A DNA stretch of 64,000 bases from CBDDKW01 sp965230425. Lineage in GTDB: Bacteria > Pseudomonadota > Gammaproteobacteria > UBA1113. The stretch is from assembly GCA_965230425.1 (NCBI GenBank), contig CBDDKW010000020.1, positions 124,001 through 188,000 of the forward strand, in the 5' to 3' direction. Shown here piece by piece: positions 38,291 through 46,882 of the stretch. The position numbers were made by a program, and so were the translations under genes. Positions within the stretch are counted from its first letter, which is position 1. Each line of letters opens with the position of its first letter. The notes under the pieces were generated by a model that saw only the letters and a list, made by a program, of their open reading frames with translations, did no database searches and was not told the DNA's origin.

Positions 38291-39427
38291 AGTGATTTGA
38301 TTCAATATTTTCCAGAAGGGGTGGCTTTAGGGGATGCTTTTGTTAATCGTCGGAATGAACGCAATCTATTGATTAATAGAGTAAAAAATCATAAGCATAC
38401 AGTCTTAATGGCGCCACGCCGTTACGGTAAAACCAGTTTAGTGCTTAAAGTCGCTGAGGAAGCGAAGCTACCATATTGCACAATAGATTATCTGCCGGCT
38501 TATAATGAAGAATACATACGCCAACAAATTGTCGAAAAAATTGGCAAACTGGTATTGCAGTTATTACCAAGAGCAAATAAGGCAAAACAAACCCTACTTA
38601 CTATTTTTAAGCGTATGAAGCCAGAATTATCACTGGGTGCTTTTGGTCAGCGGCTAAATTTGCATTTGTCAGATAGCCCTTTGCAAGATATTACTACTGT
38701 GCTATTGAAGCTAGATGAAGTGGCTGTACATTTTAAAAAGTCTGCTGTGATATTCATGGACGAGTTTCAGCAAATTAGTCAACTAAAGAATTTCCACAGT
38801 ATTGAAGCAGCAATTCGTCATGCGGTTGAGCGGTCTCAACGTATTGCTTATGTTTTCTCAGGGAGTAATCGTCATTTATTGCAACAAATGTTTGGTGAAC
38901 AAAGCCGGCCTTTATATCGATTGTGCCAGACTATTAATATAGAACGTATGCATGAAGCGGTTTATGTAGAGCATTTACAACAATTAGCTAAGCAGCAATG
39001 GCAGCAGGTATTGAATGATGAAGTATTAGCTCGTATTTTCCATCACTGTGAATGCCATCCATTTTATATGAATGTATTGTGCCAACTATTATGGGAATGC
39101 AGCGATATGTTAACGGTGGATGCTATTGATCGCATTTGGCATGATTATGTGAAAGCCCAGAAGCGTCTCATCAGTCAAGATATTGTGAACTTAAGTGCCA
39201 ATCAACGTCAAGTTTTATTGGCCCTAGCTCAGCAACCAGAGAAAGAAGTACAAGCCGTTAGTTTCACCAGTGCATTACGTATGCCGCCTTCCAGTGCCCA
39301 ACAAGCTACTGAAATACTCTTGCGTAAAGATTTAGTCTTTCGTGATGATGCTGGATTTTATCGTGTATTAGATCCAGCAATGCGATATTACTTGAGTGTG
39401 ATTTTGTGGGATGAAGAAAGTCTATAA
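38288..39427 (+). CDS. Archaeal-type AAA ATPase (PF01637-like)
   Basis: About 379 residues from the ATG at 38288 (an in-frame GTG at 38270 lies inside the palindrome). N-terminal FVNRRNERNLL is typical of these ATPases, followed by Walker A MAPRRYGKTS, Walker B AVIFMDEFQQI, and the sensor segment YVFSGSNRHLLQQMF. The C-terminal part (about 290-379) resembles a winged helix ending in LDPAMRYYLS. Proteins of this class are often solitary and associated with mobile or defence regions; their substrates are not known. It sits between two near-identical hydrolase-NACHT genes in the same orientation and could be a partner or regulator of that system. Confidence 0.85.
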   Translation: MSDLIQYFPEGVALGDAFVNRRNERNLLINRVKNHKHTVLMAPRRYGKTSLVLKVAEEAKLPYCTIDYLPAYNEEYIRQQIVEKIGKLVLQLLPRANKAKQTLLTIFKRMKPELSLGAFGQRLNLHLSDSPLQDITTVLLKLDEVAVHFKKSAVIFMDEFQQISQLKNFHSIEAAIRHAVERSQRIAYVFSGSNRHLLQQMFGEQSRPLYRLCQTINIERMHEAVYVEHLQQLAKQQWQQVLNDEVLARIFHHCECHPFYMNVLCQLLWECSDMLTVDAIDRIWHDYVKAQKRLISQDIVNLSANQRQVLLALAQQPEKEVQAVSFTSALRMPPSSAQQATEILLRKDLVFRDDAGFYRVLDPAMRYYLSVILWDEESL

Positions 39428-39629
39428 ATGAGAAATTTATAAACCAATATTAGTGATTTTATAAATTGATGTAAGTTACTAGCCATTTTAAAGCATTAAC
39501 TTATATCGGTTTATATTTTGCTGCTTCTCAAGGGCAGGCTAAACACATTGAATATGATGACTTGTTCTAACTGCGGTCTAGCTCTATATCACTATCAGGC
39601 TAATTTGACTGGCTCAAGTAATGCCTGCC
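39428..39629. other. Non-coding gap before the second module copy
   Basis: About 200 bp of AT-rich sequence with no gene, terminator or iteron array. Unlike the gap before copy 1, it has no 10-bp repeats, although ACTTATATCGGTTTATAT at 39499-39516 vaguely recalls them. Together with the leader inside the duplicated module, the full gap to the next ATG is 387 bp. Confidence 0.5.
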
Positions 39630-42420
39630 TTAAATATATACAGACATAGTATATTACAGTATAATTCCCGGTAATTTTGACATGGGTAGTGTGCTTTGAG
39701 CTGAGCAGCTAAATTTCAGGATAAATAAGTAAAATAAAGATAAAAATAACCTGCTTCCCATAAAAAAATTCATTATTTATCAAATTATTACAATAATCTC
39801 ATAGAAGCCGAGACATGAGACAAGATACTAGTAGCAAGCAGGGCGTACTTGATCCTGCCCCTAATACTGTACCCGGGTCGACTTGTAAAGGGGATACGCC
39901 TGAGCCTGAAGTAATCCGCGGAGTTGCTGCTAAAGCGATGCTCGAGGGTGGTATATCTGAGGCTGTGCTTCAAATGCTGCCTGGAGTATCAAGCAAAGCG
40001 ATACCTGGTGCTGCATCTAGCACTAAACTTACCACTGAACCTACCGCCAAGCCAACAACAACCCCTAAAAAAGCGGCGCCTGCCAACAACCCTGATATTC
40101 CTGGTTTACTTTCAGCACGCCGTAAGGTCATGGGCCTTGGGGCCCGTTATCGTATTGCTGAGGGAGTATTGGCCGAAGAAGTCCATATTTCTATTACACC
40201 AGAGACCACGGTACCTTGCTATGTGTTTACGCCACCCGGTCTCGATTCTGATGCAGAGCTTGATACGATAATCCATGTGCCTGGCACGGCGGGTAAACAG
40301 TTTGTGGATAAAGCCGAGCATGTGATGGGCAGTCACATTGCTGCAGAAACGGGTTGTCGTGTGATCATCCCCAGCCACCGTTTTGCGCCAGAAAATCGCT
40401 GGCCCATTCCTTACAATGATGTGTTGCGCTTAGTGAATAAGCTATTATCAGCAGATGGTCCTTTTAATATCGATCGTGTTGGCTTATCAGGTTATAGTTC
40501 AGGTACCTTGATCGCAGCACAATTGTATTTACGTGCATTAAAAGAAACGCCCTGCCCCTTTGCTCAATTATTTTTAATTGCCCCAGCCACTGATGTGGAT
40601 GCGAGTACCCATTTACAACCTCATCCTGATCCAGCAGTCAATAGTAAACAATTTCCTTCGAGTTGTTTTACTGGCTTTGGTGAATTGATGCTGCCAGAGG
40701 GTATGGATGGTACATCGTCGCTCATATCGCCGCAATATATTCCGCAAGAATTTTATGAAGGTAAGGGTATTGTACATATTGTTATTGGTGAATTAGATGC
40801 GCGGATTGAGCATGTTAGGAAATTTAGAGATACATTAAAAGCTGCCGGTGTCAGGGTTCACTACCAAGAAATTAAAGAGTGTCAAAATTGCTCAGGCTGT
40901 GAAGTCTGTGAAAATGGTTTACCAAATCATGGTTTACCTTGGAATAATCCCACCTTTGTGAGCGTCATGGCAGATGAAATAAAACAAGTCTTTGCCGAGG
41001 CAGAAAAGCCCGATGAATTTGTTGAACTCGAGAAGATGCCACGCTTTGCTAATCGACAGGGTGTTTTAGCGAGTATCACAGAGCGTTATAAAGCATTAAA
41101 TTATGTACGACATATTGACCCGCAGATGCCGGATTTTAGTTTGGCAGACCATCAACGTTTAATGATGGTAGATACGGGTAAGAGGAAGCTAGATATTAGT
41201 CATGAGGAATATTTCACTGGGGATAAACAACCTATTCGTTGGCAGGCGCTGTTTAATGAGCAAAATTCTGATGCCAAACAGTGTTATGCCATTACCGCAC
41301 CACCGGGTGGTGGTAAGTCGAGTTTATTACATCATATTGTTACCCGCTTTTATCAAGGCTTAGTAGGCGAGCCTGGCTTTGAGGCTGAGTTACCTGATTG
41401 GCTACAGTTTGACTGGGCAGTGCATATTCGTTTACGTGATATGGTGCGCTATCAGGGCCAAGAGTTTGGTAAGGATTTTACATTACGTGATGTGCTGTAT
41501 GATTTATTCTTCCGTGGTGTGAAGGACAATAAGGGGCGCTTACTGGATGAAAAGTACTTTGAGCGGGCGATTACAGCAATACTGAAAAATCCTGACAAGG
41601 TATTATTGTGCTTAGATGGTTTGGATGAATTATCCAATGATGATACGTGCCAAACTATTTATGATGAATTATTAAAGACATTTAAACATCATCTCATCAG
41701 TGGCCGACCACAGGCGATGCAGGAATATACGCAAGATAAAGCCTATGGGGTATTAGAAATTCAAGGTTTAAAGCAAGCACAACAGCAAGACTATGCAAGA
41801 AATTACTGTGTCAAGCAGCTAGCGAGAGAAACGCGACAAAATCTGACCGTGATGCGTGAGTGCTATGGAAAGAAAAGCCAGGTGGAACTAGAACAAGCTA
41901 CAGATGATCCTATAGCGCAAACACTACATCAACGTCAAACAGCGGTATTAGACCTATTGGCAGAGCAAGTACAATTACCCACACATATTCCAGTGATATT
42001 AGATATTTTTTGTTTCTTGGCTATGGATATTGTGTCAGGCAAATTAAAAGCAGAGAGTTTGAATAACCAAAGCCAGTGGTATCGAGCAATGATAGGCAAG
42101 TTATTAGAGCGCTTTAATCGCGAGCGTGGGGTGAAGCAACGCTGTTCTCGAGGTGCGCCACCTGACGTAGTAGAAGATAGCAAGGCATGGCGATTCTTAG
42201 TGGCATTGGCGGGGTCGCATGATTTTTTAGAGCCGGTATTCAGTTATGAAGATATTAAGACCGTTATTGAAAAATTAATTGAACAACACAAAGACTTCAC
42301 CCAACAAGATATAGATGATTTATTTGAACCTCATGGTTTATTAAATTGTGGATTATTAGTTAAGAGTAGTTCAGCTGAGTACTCTTATGAATTCTTGCAC
42401 TTGTCAATGCAGGAATTTTT
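39630..42420. repeat. Duplicated leader-hydrolase-NACHT module, copy 2
   Basis: Near-identical to 33024-35825 at an offset of 6606 bp at both module start and start codon. It includes the same leader before the ATG. Similarity collapses just after the codons for LSMQEF. Very low divergence in the hydrolase part against visible drift in the linker suggests recent duplication or ongoing gene conversion. Confidence 0.93.
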
Positions 42421-43969
42421 TATGGCATATGGATTGGCGAAAAAAATTGAAAACCCCAGTATCGAAGTACAACAGCAGGCGAAAAAACTGGTACATCACC
42501 ACAAAACCAGAGGTTGTTTTAGAGCGCATAATAAATTCTTAGCTGGATTGCTCGAGCATGATTTAAAAGCATTTAATACTTTCTTGCGCTATTGGCATAG
42601 CACATCAATTCATGCAGGTATTGATATTTTACAAAAGGGGTATGAAATATTGTTATTAGAGGGGATAGGCCAACCTCGTCATTCTGAATTAGTACAGAAG
42701 CAACAGGCTTGGATACAGGCAGAGACTGAATTGCTTCATACTGCACGTAATTATCATGTTTTACCAGAACTACATCGCTCACCCTATTTAATTCAGCAAA
42801 TATTTAATCGATTAGAAACGGTAGAGTACGTGTCGGAAGTCCAAAAAATCAAAAGCAGACTATGTATGTTGCGATGTTTTTCTCAATATCAATTAACAAG
42901 TTATTTGACGGATCTTGCTAATTATTTGGTGCATGATGATATAGAAGTACGTAAGCTAGCATGTTTTTCCGTTCGTGAACTTGGTAGGCAATTAGATGTT
43001 ACAGAGAGTATTCGTGCAGGCATACTTGCAAATCTACAATATGCTGAATGGAGCATACGTGAAAGTATGGTTTTCGCTATAAGAAAGTTACAGGTGAAGT
43101 ATCTTGATGAGACTATTTTGACAGCATTTTTGAGGAGCTTATCAGATGAAAGCTGTTTAGTTGCGTACACTGCTCAATGTTCTTTAAGAGAATTAGAAGT
43201 AACTGATGTAAATGAAAGCGTTATCAATCTCTTAGTTGGTTATTTAGAACATGATGATGTGAAAACTCGAGAGCGCGCTTGTGAGGCTGCCATTGGTTTT
43301 CGAAAAACCATGTCAGGTATTATTTTTGCTAAATTGACCAATAACTTGCAGCATGAAGATGCTAATGTGAAAGGACAGGCTTTATTGGCTTTAACACACT
43401 GGCATCAGTATCGTGGTCTGAGTGAGGATTTTTTCTCTTTGCTGATCACCGAACTCAAGGTGCAAGATGCCACAGCTTGTGGCAAACTTTATAATGCTAT
43501 TTATGACTTAGGTAAGCAAGCAATACGTCCTGATATTATCAAGCAAATGTTACTGAATATTCTAACGCCCGCTTATCCTTTGTCAGAACCTGTCAGTGTT
43601 ATTTTTAGTAAATTAGCGTTTATGGTGAAAGAAGATATTGCTCTACAAAAGATATTTACCAGTGTGATGGCTGACCTGAAGCAAGCAGGGAAATTACCTG
43701 ATGTCTTATCTGATATTATTCAATTAATTTTTTCTGCAGATGTGGGTGTGAGTCGACAGGCATTTGATACAGTACAAAGTTTAGCAAGTGCTCGAGCATC
43801 ATTAAATCTCCGCCATGATTATAGCGAAGAATCTTGGCATAAAATTATTGAGTACGCGTCTAAACAACGAGCGTTTAGAGAGCAAAGATCTAGAAGTAAA
43901 ATGGATTGGCAGGAGTATGCTGATGTCATTGGTGCTGCAGATAATAACATAGCATTAAGATTACTCTGA
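39815..43969 (+). CDS. Hydrolase-NACHT-HEAT protein (STAND-like), short form
   Basis: 1384 residues. The hydrolase is the same as in the preceding paralogue (Ser228, Asp328, Cys356/359/362/365, His372), as is the NACHT domain with APPGGGKSS and CLDGLDELS. The N-terminal linker is different in sequence but equally rich in Pro, Thr and Ala. After FLHLSMQEFFMAY the C-terminus (about 875-1384) is a separate set of HEAT-like repeats, for example VRKLACFSVRELGRQL and LVGYLEHDDVKTRERACEAA. It is about 260 residues shorter than its paralogue. A shared effector/NTPase half joined to a private repeat half fits a sensor-swapped STAND protein. Convergent folE follows 32 bp after the stop codon. Confidence 0.88.
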   Translation: MRQDTSSKQGVLDPAPNTVPGSTCKGDTPEPEVIRGVAAKAMLEGGISEAVLQMLPGVSSKAIPGAASSTKLTTEPTAKPTTTPKKAAPANNPDIPGLLSARRKVMGLGARYRIAEGVLAEEVHISITPETTVPCYVFTPPGLDSDAELDTIIHVPGTAGKQFVDKAEHVMGSHIAAETGCRVIIPSHRFAPENRWPIPYNDVLRLVNKLLSADGPFNIDRVGLSGYSSGTLIAAQLYLRALKETPCPFAQLFLIAPATDVDASTHLQPHPDPAVNSKQFPSSCFTGFGELMLPEGMDGTSSLISPQYIPQEFYEGKGIVHIVIGELDARIEHVRKFRDTLKAAGVRVHYQEIKECQNCSGCEVCENGLPNHGLPWNNPTFVSVMADEIKQVFAEAEKPDEFVELEKMPRFANRQGVLASITERYKALNYVRHIDPQMPDFSLADHQRLMMVDTGKRKLDISHEEYFTGDKQPIRWQALFNEQNSDAKQCYAITAPPGGGKSSLLHHIVTRFYQGLVGEPGFEAELPDWLQFDWAVHIRLRDMVRYQGQEFGKDFTLRDVLYDLFFRGVKDNKGRLLDEKYFERAITAILKNPDKVLLCLDGLDELSNDDTCQTIYDELLKTFKHHLISGRPQAMQEYTQDKAYGVLEIQGLKQAQQQDYARNYCVKQLARETRQNLTVMRECYGKKSQVELEQATDDPIAQTLHQRQTAVLDLLAEQVQLPTHIPVILDIFCFLAMDIVSGKLKAESLNNQSQWYRAMIGKLLERFNRERGVKQRCSRGAPPDVVEDSKAWRFLVALAGSHDFLEPVFSYEDIKTVIEKLIEQHKDFTQQDIDDLFEPHGLLNCGLLVKSSSAEYSYEFLHLSMQEFFMAYGLAKKIENPSIEVQQQAKKLVHHHKTRGCFRAHNKFLAGLLEHDLKAFNTFLRYWHSTSIHAGIDILQKGYEILLLEGIGQPRHSELVQKQQAWIQAETELLHTARNYHVLPELHRSPYLIQQIFNRLETVEYVSEVQKIKSRLCMLRCFSQYQLTSYLTDLANYLVHDDIEVRKLACFSVRELGRQLDVTESIRAGILANLQYAEWSIRESMVFAIRKLQVKYLDETILTAFLRSLSDESCLVAYTAQCSLRELEVTDVNESVINLLVGYLEHDDVKTRERACEAAIGFRKTMSGIIFAKLTNNLQHEDANVKGQALLALTHWHQYRGLSEDFFSLLITELKVQDATACGKLYNAIYDLGKQAIRPDIIKQMLLNILTPAYPLSEPVSVIFSKLAFMVKEDIALQKIFTSVMADLKQAGKLPDVLSDIIQLIFSADVGVSRQAFDTVQSLASARASLNLRHDYSEESWHKIIEYASKQRAFREQRSRSKMDWQEYADVIGAADNNIALRLL

Positions 43970-44001
43970 TTTTTTTATACAACCAATTCGCCGTAAAAAC
44001 C

Positions 44002-44565
44002 TTACTTATTCACCAGTGTCAAAAACTCATTTCTAGTGGTTGCATCATCTCTGAAGGCACCGAGCATGACCGAAGAAGTCATCACGGAGTTTTGTTTTTC
44101 CACGCCACGCATCATCATACATAAATGTTGAGCTTCAATAATCACGCCCACACCGACAGCATCGACGCTGGTTAGAATGGTTTGCGCAATTTGTTTGGTG
44201 AGACGCTCTTGGATTTGCAAGCGTCTGGCAAAATGATCAACCACGCGGGCAATTTTAGATAAACCTAAGACTTTACCTGTGGGTAAATAAGCAACGTGGC
44301 ATTTCCCAATAAAAGGTAACAGATGGTGTTCACACAAAGAATATAATTCAATATCCTTGACGATGATCATTTCATCGGTATCAACATGAAAAATTGCGTC
44401 ATTAATAATGTCGTTTAAATTTTCTTGCGACCCTTTCGTCAAGAAGCGAATAGCTTTGGCTGCCCGATGTGGGGTTTTCACCAAACCTTCACGGTTGGTA
44501 TCTTCGCCTACTTCTGTGAGTAATTGCGTGTACAGGTGTTCTAAATTATCCATTTGATTGGCCAT
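44002..44565 (-). CDS. folE: GTP cyclohydrolase I
   Basis: 187-residue enzyme that converts GTP to 7,8-dihydroneopterin triphosphate, the first step of folate (and queuosine precursor) synthesis. The zinc ligands are visible in [10 protein letters not shown] and in the second Cys of HLCMMMRGV. Other family segments are [32 protein letters not shown] and the C-terminal [10 protein letters not shown]. The start shown gives [12 protein letters not shown]; the internal Met5 is also possible. A good promoter lies immediately upstream. Confidence 0.97.
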   Translation of the reverse strand: MANQMDNLEHLYTQLLTEVGEDTNREGLVKTPHRAAKAIRFLTKGSQENLNDIINDAIFHVDTDEMIIVKDIELYSLCEHHLLPFIGKCHVAYLPTGKVLGLSKIARVVDHFARRLQIQERLTKQIAQTILTSVDAVGVGVIIEAQHLCMMMRGVEKQNSVMTSSVMLGAFRDDATTRNEFLTLVNK

Positions 44566-44584
44566 ATTGTTGACAGTGAGGGGT

Positions 44585-44612
44585 ATTATAGAGGGGTAAT
44601 ACTTACCGTCAA
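44585..44612 (-). promoter_or_regulatory. Sigma-70-type promoter of folE
   Basis: On the minus strand TTGACG (44607-44612) and a perfect TATAAT (44585-44590) are separated by 16 bp. The start codon lies 19 bases after the -10 box, giving a very short leader. Confidence 0.7.
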
Positions 44613-44633
44613 GGGGGGGCGTGTCTATTTATT

Positions 44634-44700
44634 GTAGGTCAGTAGGCTTTGAATGCCACGGCTCGGTACTCGCCGTTGCATTCAAAGCCTACTGACCTAC
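44634..44700. repeat. 29-bp inverted repeat between hinT and folE
   Basis: The left arm 44634-44662 and right arm 44672-44700 are complementary at 28 of 29 positions around a 9-base loop. The arms carry GTAGGTCAGTAGGCTTTGAA and its complement. It is far longer than a usual terminator stem and resembles a small palindromic repeat unit. Transcription from hinT would cross it before reaching the folE promoter. Confidence 0.85.
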
Positions 44701-44767
44701 GAGATAGTACGTTGGTTTGTAGGTATATAGCTGTACACTTAAGGAGTGTATAAGGAGTAGAATTAAT

Positions 44768-45109
44768 TTATCCTGGTGGCCAATCCAACGCGCGGCCACC
44801 CATGAGGTGGGTGTGGATGTGGAAGACTGTTTGACCCGCGCCAGCATTACAGTTAGTAATCAGCCGGTAGCCTTGTTCTGCTATATCTAGTTCAATAGCT
44901 AATTGTTTTGCCACATAGCTCATATGGCCGATGAGCGGTACATCTTCTTCGTGGATATCATTGAGCGTAGCGATATGCTTCTTCGGTATAATAAGCTTAT
45001 GAATGGGCGCTTTGGGATATAAGTCGTCAATGGCGATGACTACATCATCTTCGTAGACAATAGTGGTATCTATTTCTTTATTAACGATTTTACAAAATAT
45101 GCAGTCCAT
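44768..45109 (-). CDS. hinT: HIT-family purine nucleoside phosphoramidase HinT
   Basis: 113 residues, the standard HinT length. The N-terminal CIFCKIVNKEI and the histidine triad HIHTHLMGG near the C-terminus are intact; the middle His of the triad is the nucleophile that hydrolyses AMP-lysine type phosphoramidates. AGGA lies 9 bases before the ATG. It is in the same orientation as folE but separated from it by the long inverted repeat and the folE promoter. Confidence 0.95.
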   Translation of the reverse strand: MDCIFCKIVNKEIDTTIVYEDDVVIAIDDLYPKAPIHKLIIPKKHIATLNDIHEEDVPLIGHMSYVAKQLAIELDIAEQGYRLITNCNAGAGQTVFHIHTHLMGGRALDWPPG

Positions 45110-45261
45110 GAACTTGTTCCTAATGCGATTTTCTCTTAAGCCTTAGTGTAGCATTTATTCTCCATGCTGAAAGTGGGGGCTGAGTATTTTTAGTGCTTGC
45201 TTCATGACCAATTTGTTGGGATAATCGCCAGCACTTTGAAGAGACTGTATGAGTATGCCCT

Positions 45262-45990
45262 ATGAGCATCGTCAATATTGCCGGCTACAAATTCGTAGAA
45301 TTAACGGATCTAGCTGAATTAAAAGAAAAATTTCTGGATAAATGCTCGGAATTGGGGCTTTCCGGGACTATTTTGCTAGCCCCAGAAGGTACCAACCAAA
45401 TGTTGGCAGGTACTGCTGAGCAAATCAGTGCTTACAAAGCATTTTTAGCTCAGTGGCCAGATTTTGCGGATATGAGTTTTAAAGAGAGCCTATCAGAAGA
45501 GATACCCTTTAAACGCTTATTTGTGAAGATCAAGCAACAAACCATCCCCATGGACATAGCCAATATGAATCCATTACATCATTCTGCACCGTATTTGAGC
45601 CCTCAAGAATTGAAGCAATGGTATGATGAAGGACGAGAAATGCTGGTGTTAGATACACGCAATGATTATGAAATCGAAGTAGGCACATTCGCCAATGCTC
45701 AGCATGTCAATATCAGTGAATTTCGTGATTTTGCTAGTGCGCTTGAGCAAATCGATCCACAGTGGAAGGAAAAGCCCGTAGTGACATTCTGCACTGGCGG
45801 TATTCGTTGTGAAAAAGCTGCGCCTTTAATGGCTGAGGCGGGTTTCAAGCAAGTGTATCAGTTAGATGGTGGTATACTTGCCTATTTTGAACAGTGTGGT
45901 GGTACGCATTATCAAGGTAATTGTTTTGTCTTTGATGAGCGCGGTCAGTTGGATCCACAGCTACGCCCCTGTGGTGAAGTACAAAATTAA
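45262..45990 (+). CDS. trhO: tRNA uridine(34) hydroxylase (rhodanese family)
   Basis: 242-residue member of the YceA/TrhO group, which makes 5-hydroxyuridine at tRNA position 34. The N-terminal acylphosphatase-like part contains LSGTILLAPEGTNQMLAG. The rhodanese domain has LVLDTRNDYEIEVGTF and the active-site Cys177 in TFCTGGIRCEKAAPLM. The C-terminus is shorter than in E. coli TrhO, ending with the GNCFVFDERGQLDP segment, as in the shorter bacterial forms. The stop codon is immediately followed by copy 2 of the 160-bp repeat. Confidence 0.9.
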   Translation: MSIVNIAGYKFVELTDLAELKEKFLDKCSELGLSGTILLAPEGTNQMLAGTAEQISAYKAFLAQWPDFADMSFKESLSEEIPFKRLFVKIKQQTIPMDIANMNPLHHSAPYLSPQELKQWYDEGREMLVLDTRNDYEIEVGTFANAQHVNISEFRDFASALEQIDPQWKEKPVVTFCTGGIRCEKAAPLMAEAGFKQVYQLDGGILAYFEQCGGTHYQGNCFVFDERGQLDPQLRPCGEVQN

Positions 45991-46150
45991 CTTGATTCCC
46001 CGCAGCTTGCTGCGAGCACTTTACGCTTGGGGATGCTTAAGGGGAGTCAGCGTAGACTGCCCTTAAATCGCCGTCGCGCGAACTTGGTTCGCGCAGGCGA
46101 AATATGACTAGGAAATAAAATACTCCGAGGCTTGCCTCGGGGATTTTTAA
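45991..46150. repeat. 160-bp multi-hairpin repeat, copy 2
   Basis: Colinear with 24471-24630 over all 160 positions, with scattered substitutions, mostly in the first hairpin (CTGCGAGC here). It starts at the base following the trhO stop. The last hairpin (CCGAGGCTTGCCTCGGGG) plus ATTTTTAA is terminator-like and better paired than in copy 1. The following 46151-46303 has only small hairpins and the ppa ribosome-binding site. Confidence 0.88.
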
Positions 46151-46303
46151 TTTAGTTTCTGTTATGTGAGTGAAAATCTCATGACTATACAGACATGTAG
46201 TGAAATGCTCTGTAGAGCAGACAACTTAATTGGGTAAGTCATTCAGCCTTTGGCGGCTGGATGGATGATGAGATGATTTTTAAATAAGAAATGGAAGGTA
46301 ACT

Positions 46304-46831
46304 ATGGGTTTTCATCGAGTAACTCCTGGCGATAATGCGCCAAATGAAGTAAATGTAATTATTGAAATTCCTGCCCACTCAGGGCCAGTGAAGTATGAAG
46401 TCGATAAAGATACGGCGACCATGCATGTGGATCGATTCCTATCGGCAGCGATGTTTTATCCCTGTAATTATGGTTATATTCCTGATACTTTATCAGACGA
46501 TGGTGATCCTGTGGATGTATTAGTGATCACCCCGGTGCCTTTAATCACAGGTTCTGTGATCCGAGTACGTCCGGTAGCTTTATTAAAGATGACAGATGAA
46601 TCCGGTGAAGATGCAAAGGTCCTAGCCGTGCCCGTGAGTAAGTTAACAAAAGTTTATGATGATGTGCAATGTGCAGAAGATGTGCCTACTCATATCTTAC
46701 AAATGATCACTCATTTCTTTGAGCACTATAAAGATTTAGAAGAAGGTAAGTGGGTGAAAATTGATAAATGGGCTGATGCTGCTGCTGCGAAGGCAGAGAT
46801 CCAGCAGGGTATTAATAACTATCAAGGTTAA
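46304..46831 (+). CDS. ppa: Inorganic pyrophosphatase
   Basis: 175-residue family I soluble pyrophosphatase; it hydrolyses PPi and drives biosynthetic reactions. The metal-binding signature is present in [11 protein letters not shown], together with [28 protein letters not shown] and the C-terminal [23 protein letters not shown] lies 7 bases before the ATG. Length and motifs are normal. Confidence 0.97.
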   Translation: MGFHRVTPGDNAPNEVNVIIEIPAHSGPVKYEVDKDTATMHVDRFLSAAMFYPCNYGYIPDTLSDDGDPVDVLVITPVPLITGSVIRVRPVALLKMTDESGEDAKVLAVPVSKLTKVYDDVQCAEDVPTHILQMITHFFEHYKDLEEGKWVKIDKWADAAAAKAEIQQGINNYQG

Positions 46832-46882
46832 GCCGGCTTAATTCGAGTGGGCAAAACATACTGTGAGTCTATGCGTGGTCGT

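Noticed and set aside
24688..43969. Prophage or plasmid integration
   Set aside because: No integrase, phage structural genes, replication initiator or flanking att-like repeats were seen; the two 160-bp repeats at the edges are too short and too diverged to call attachment sites.
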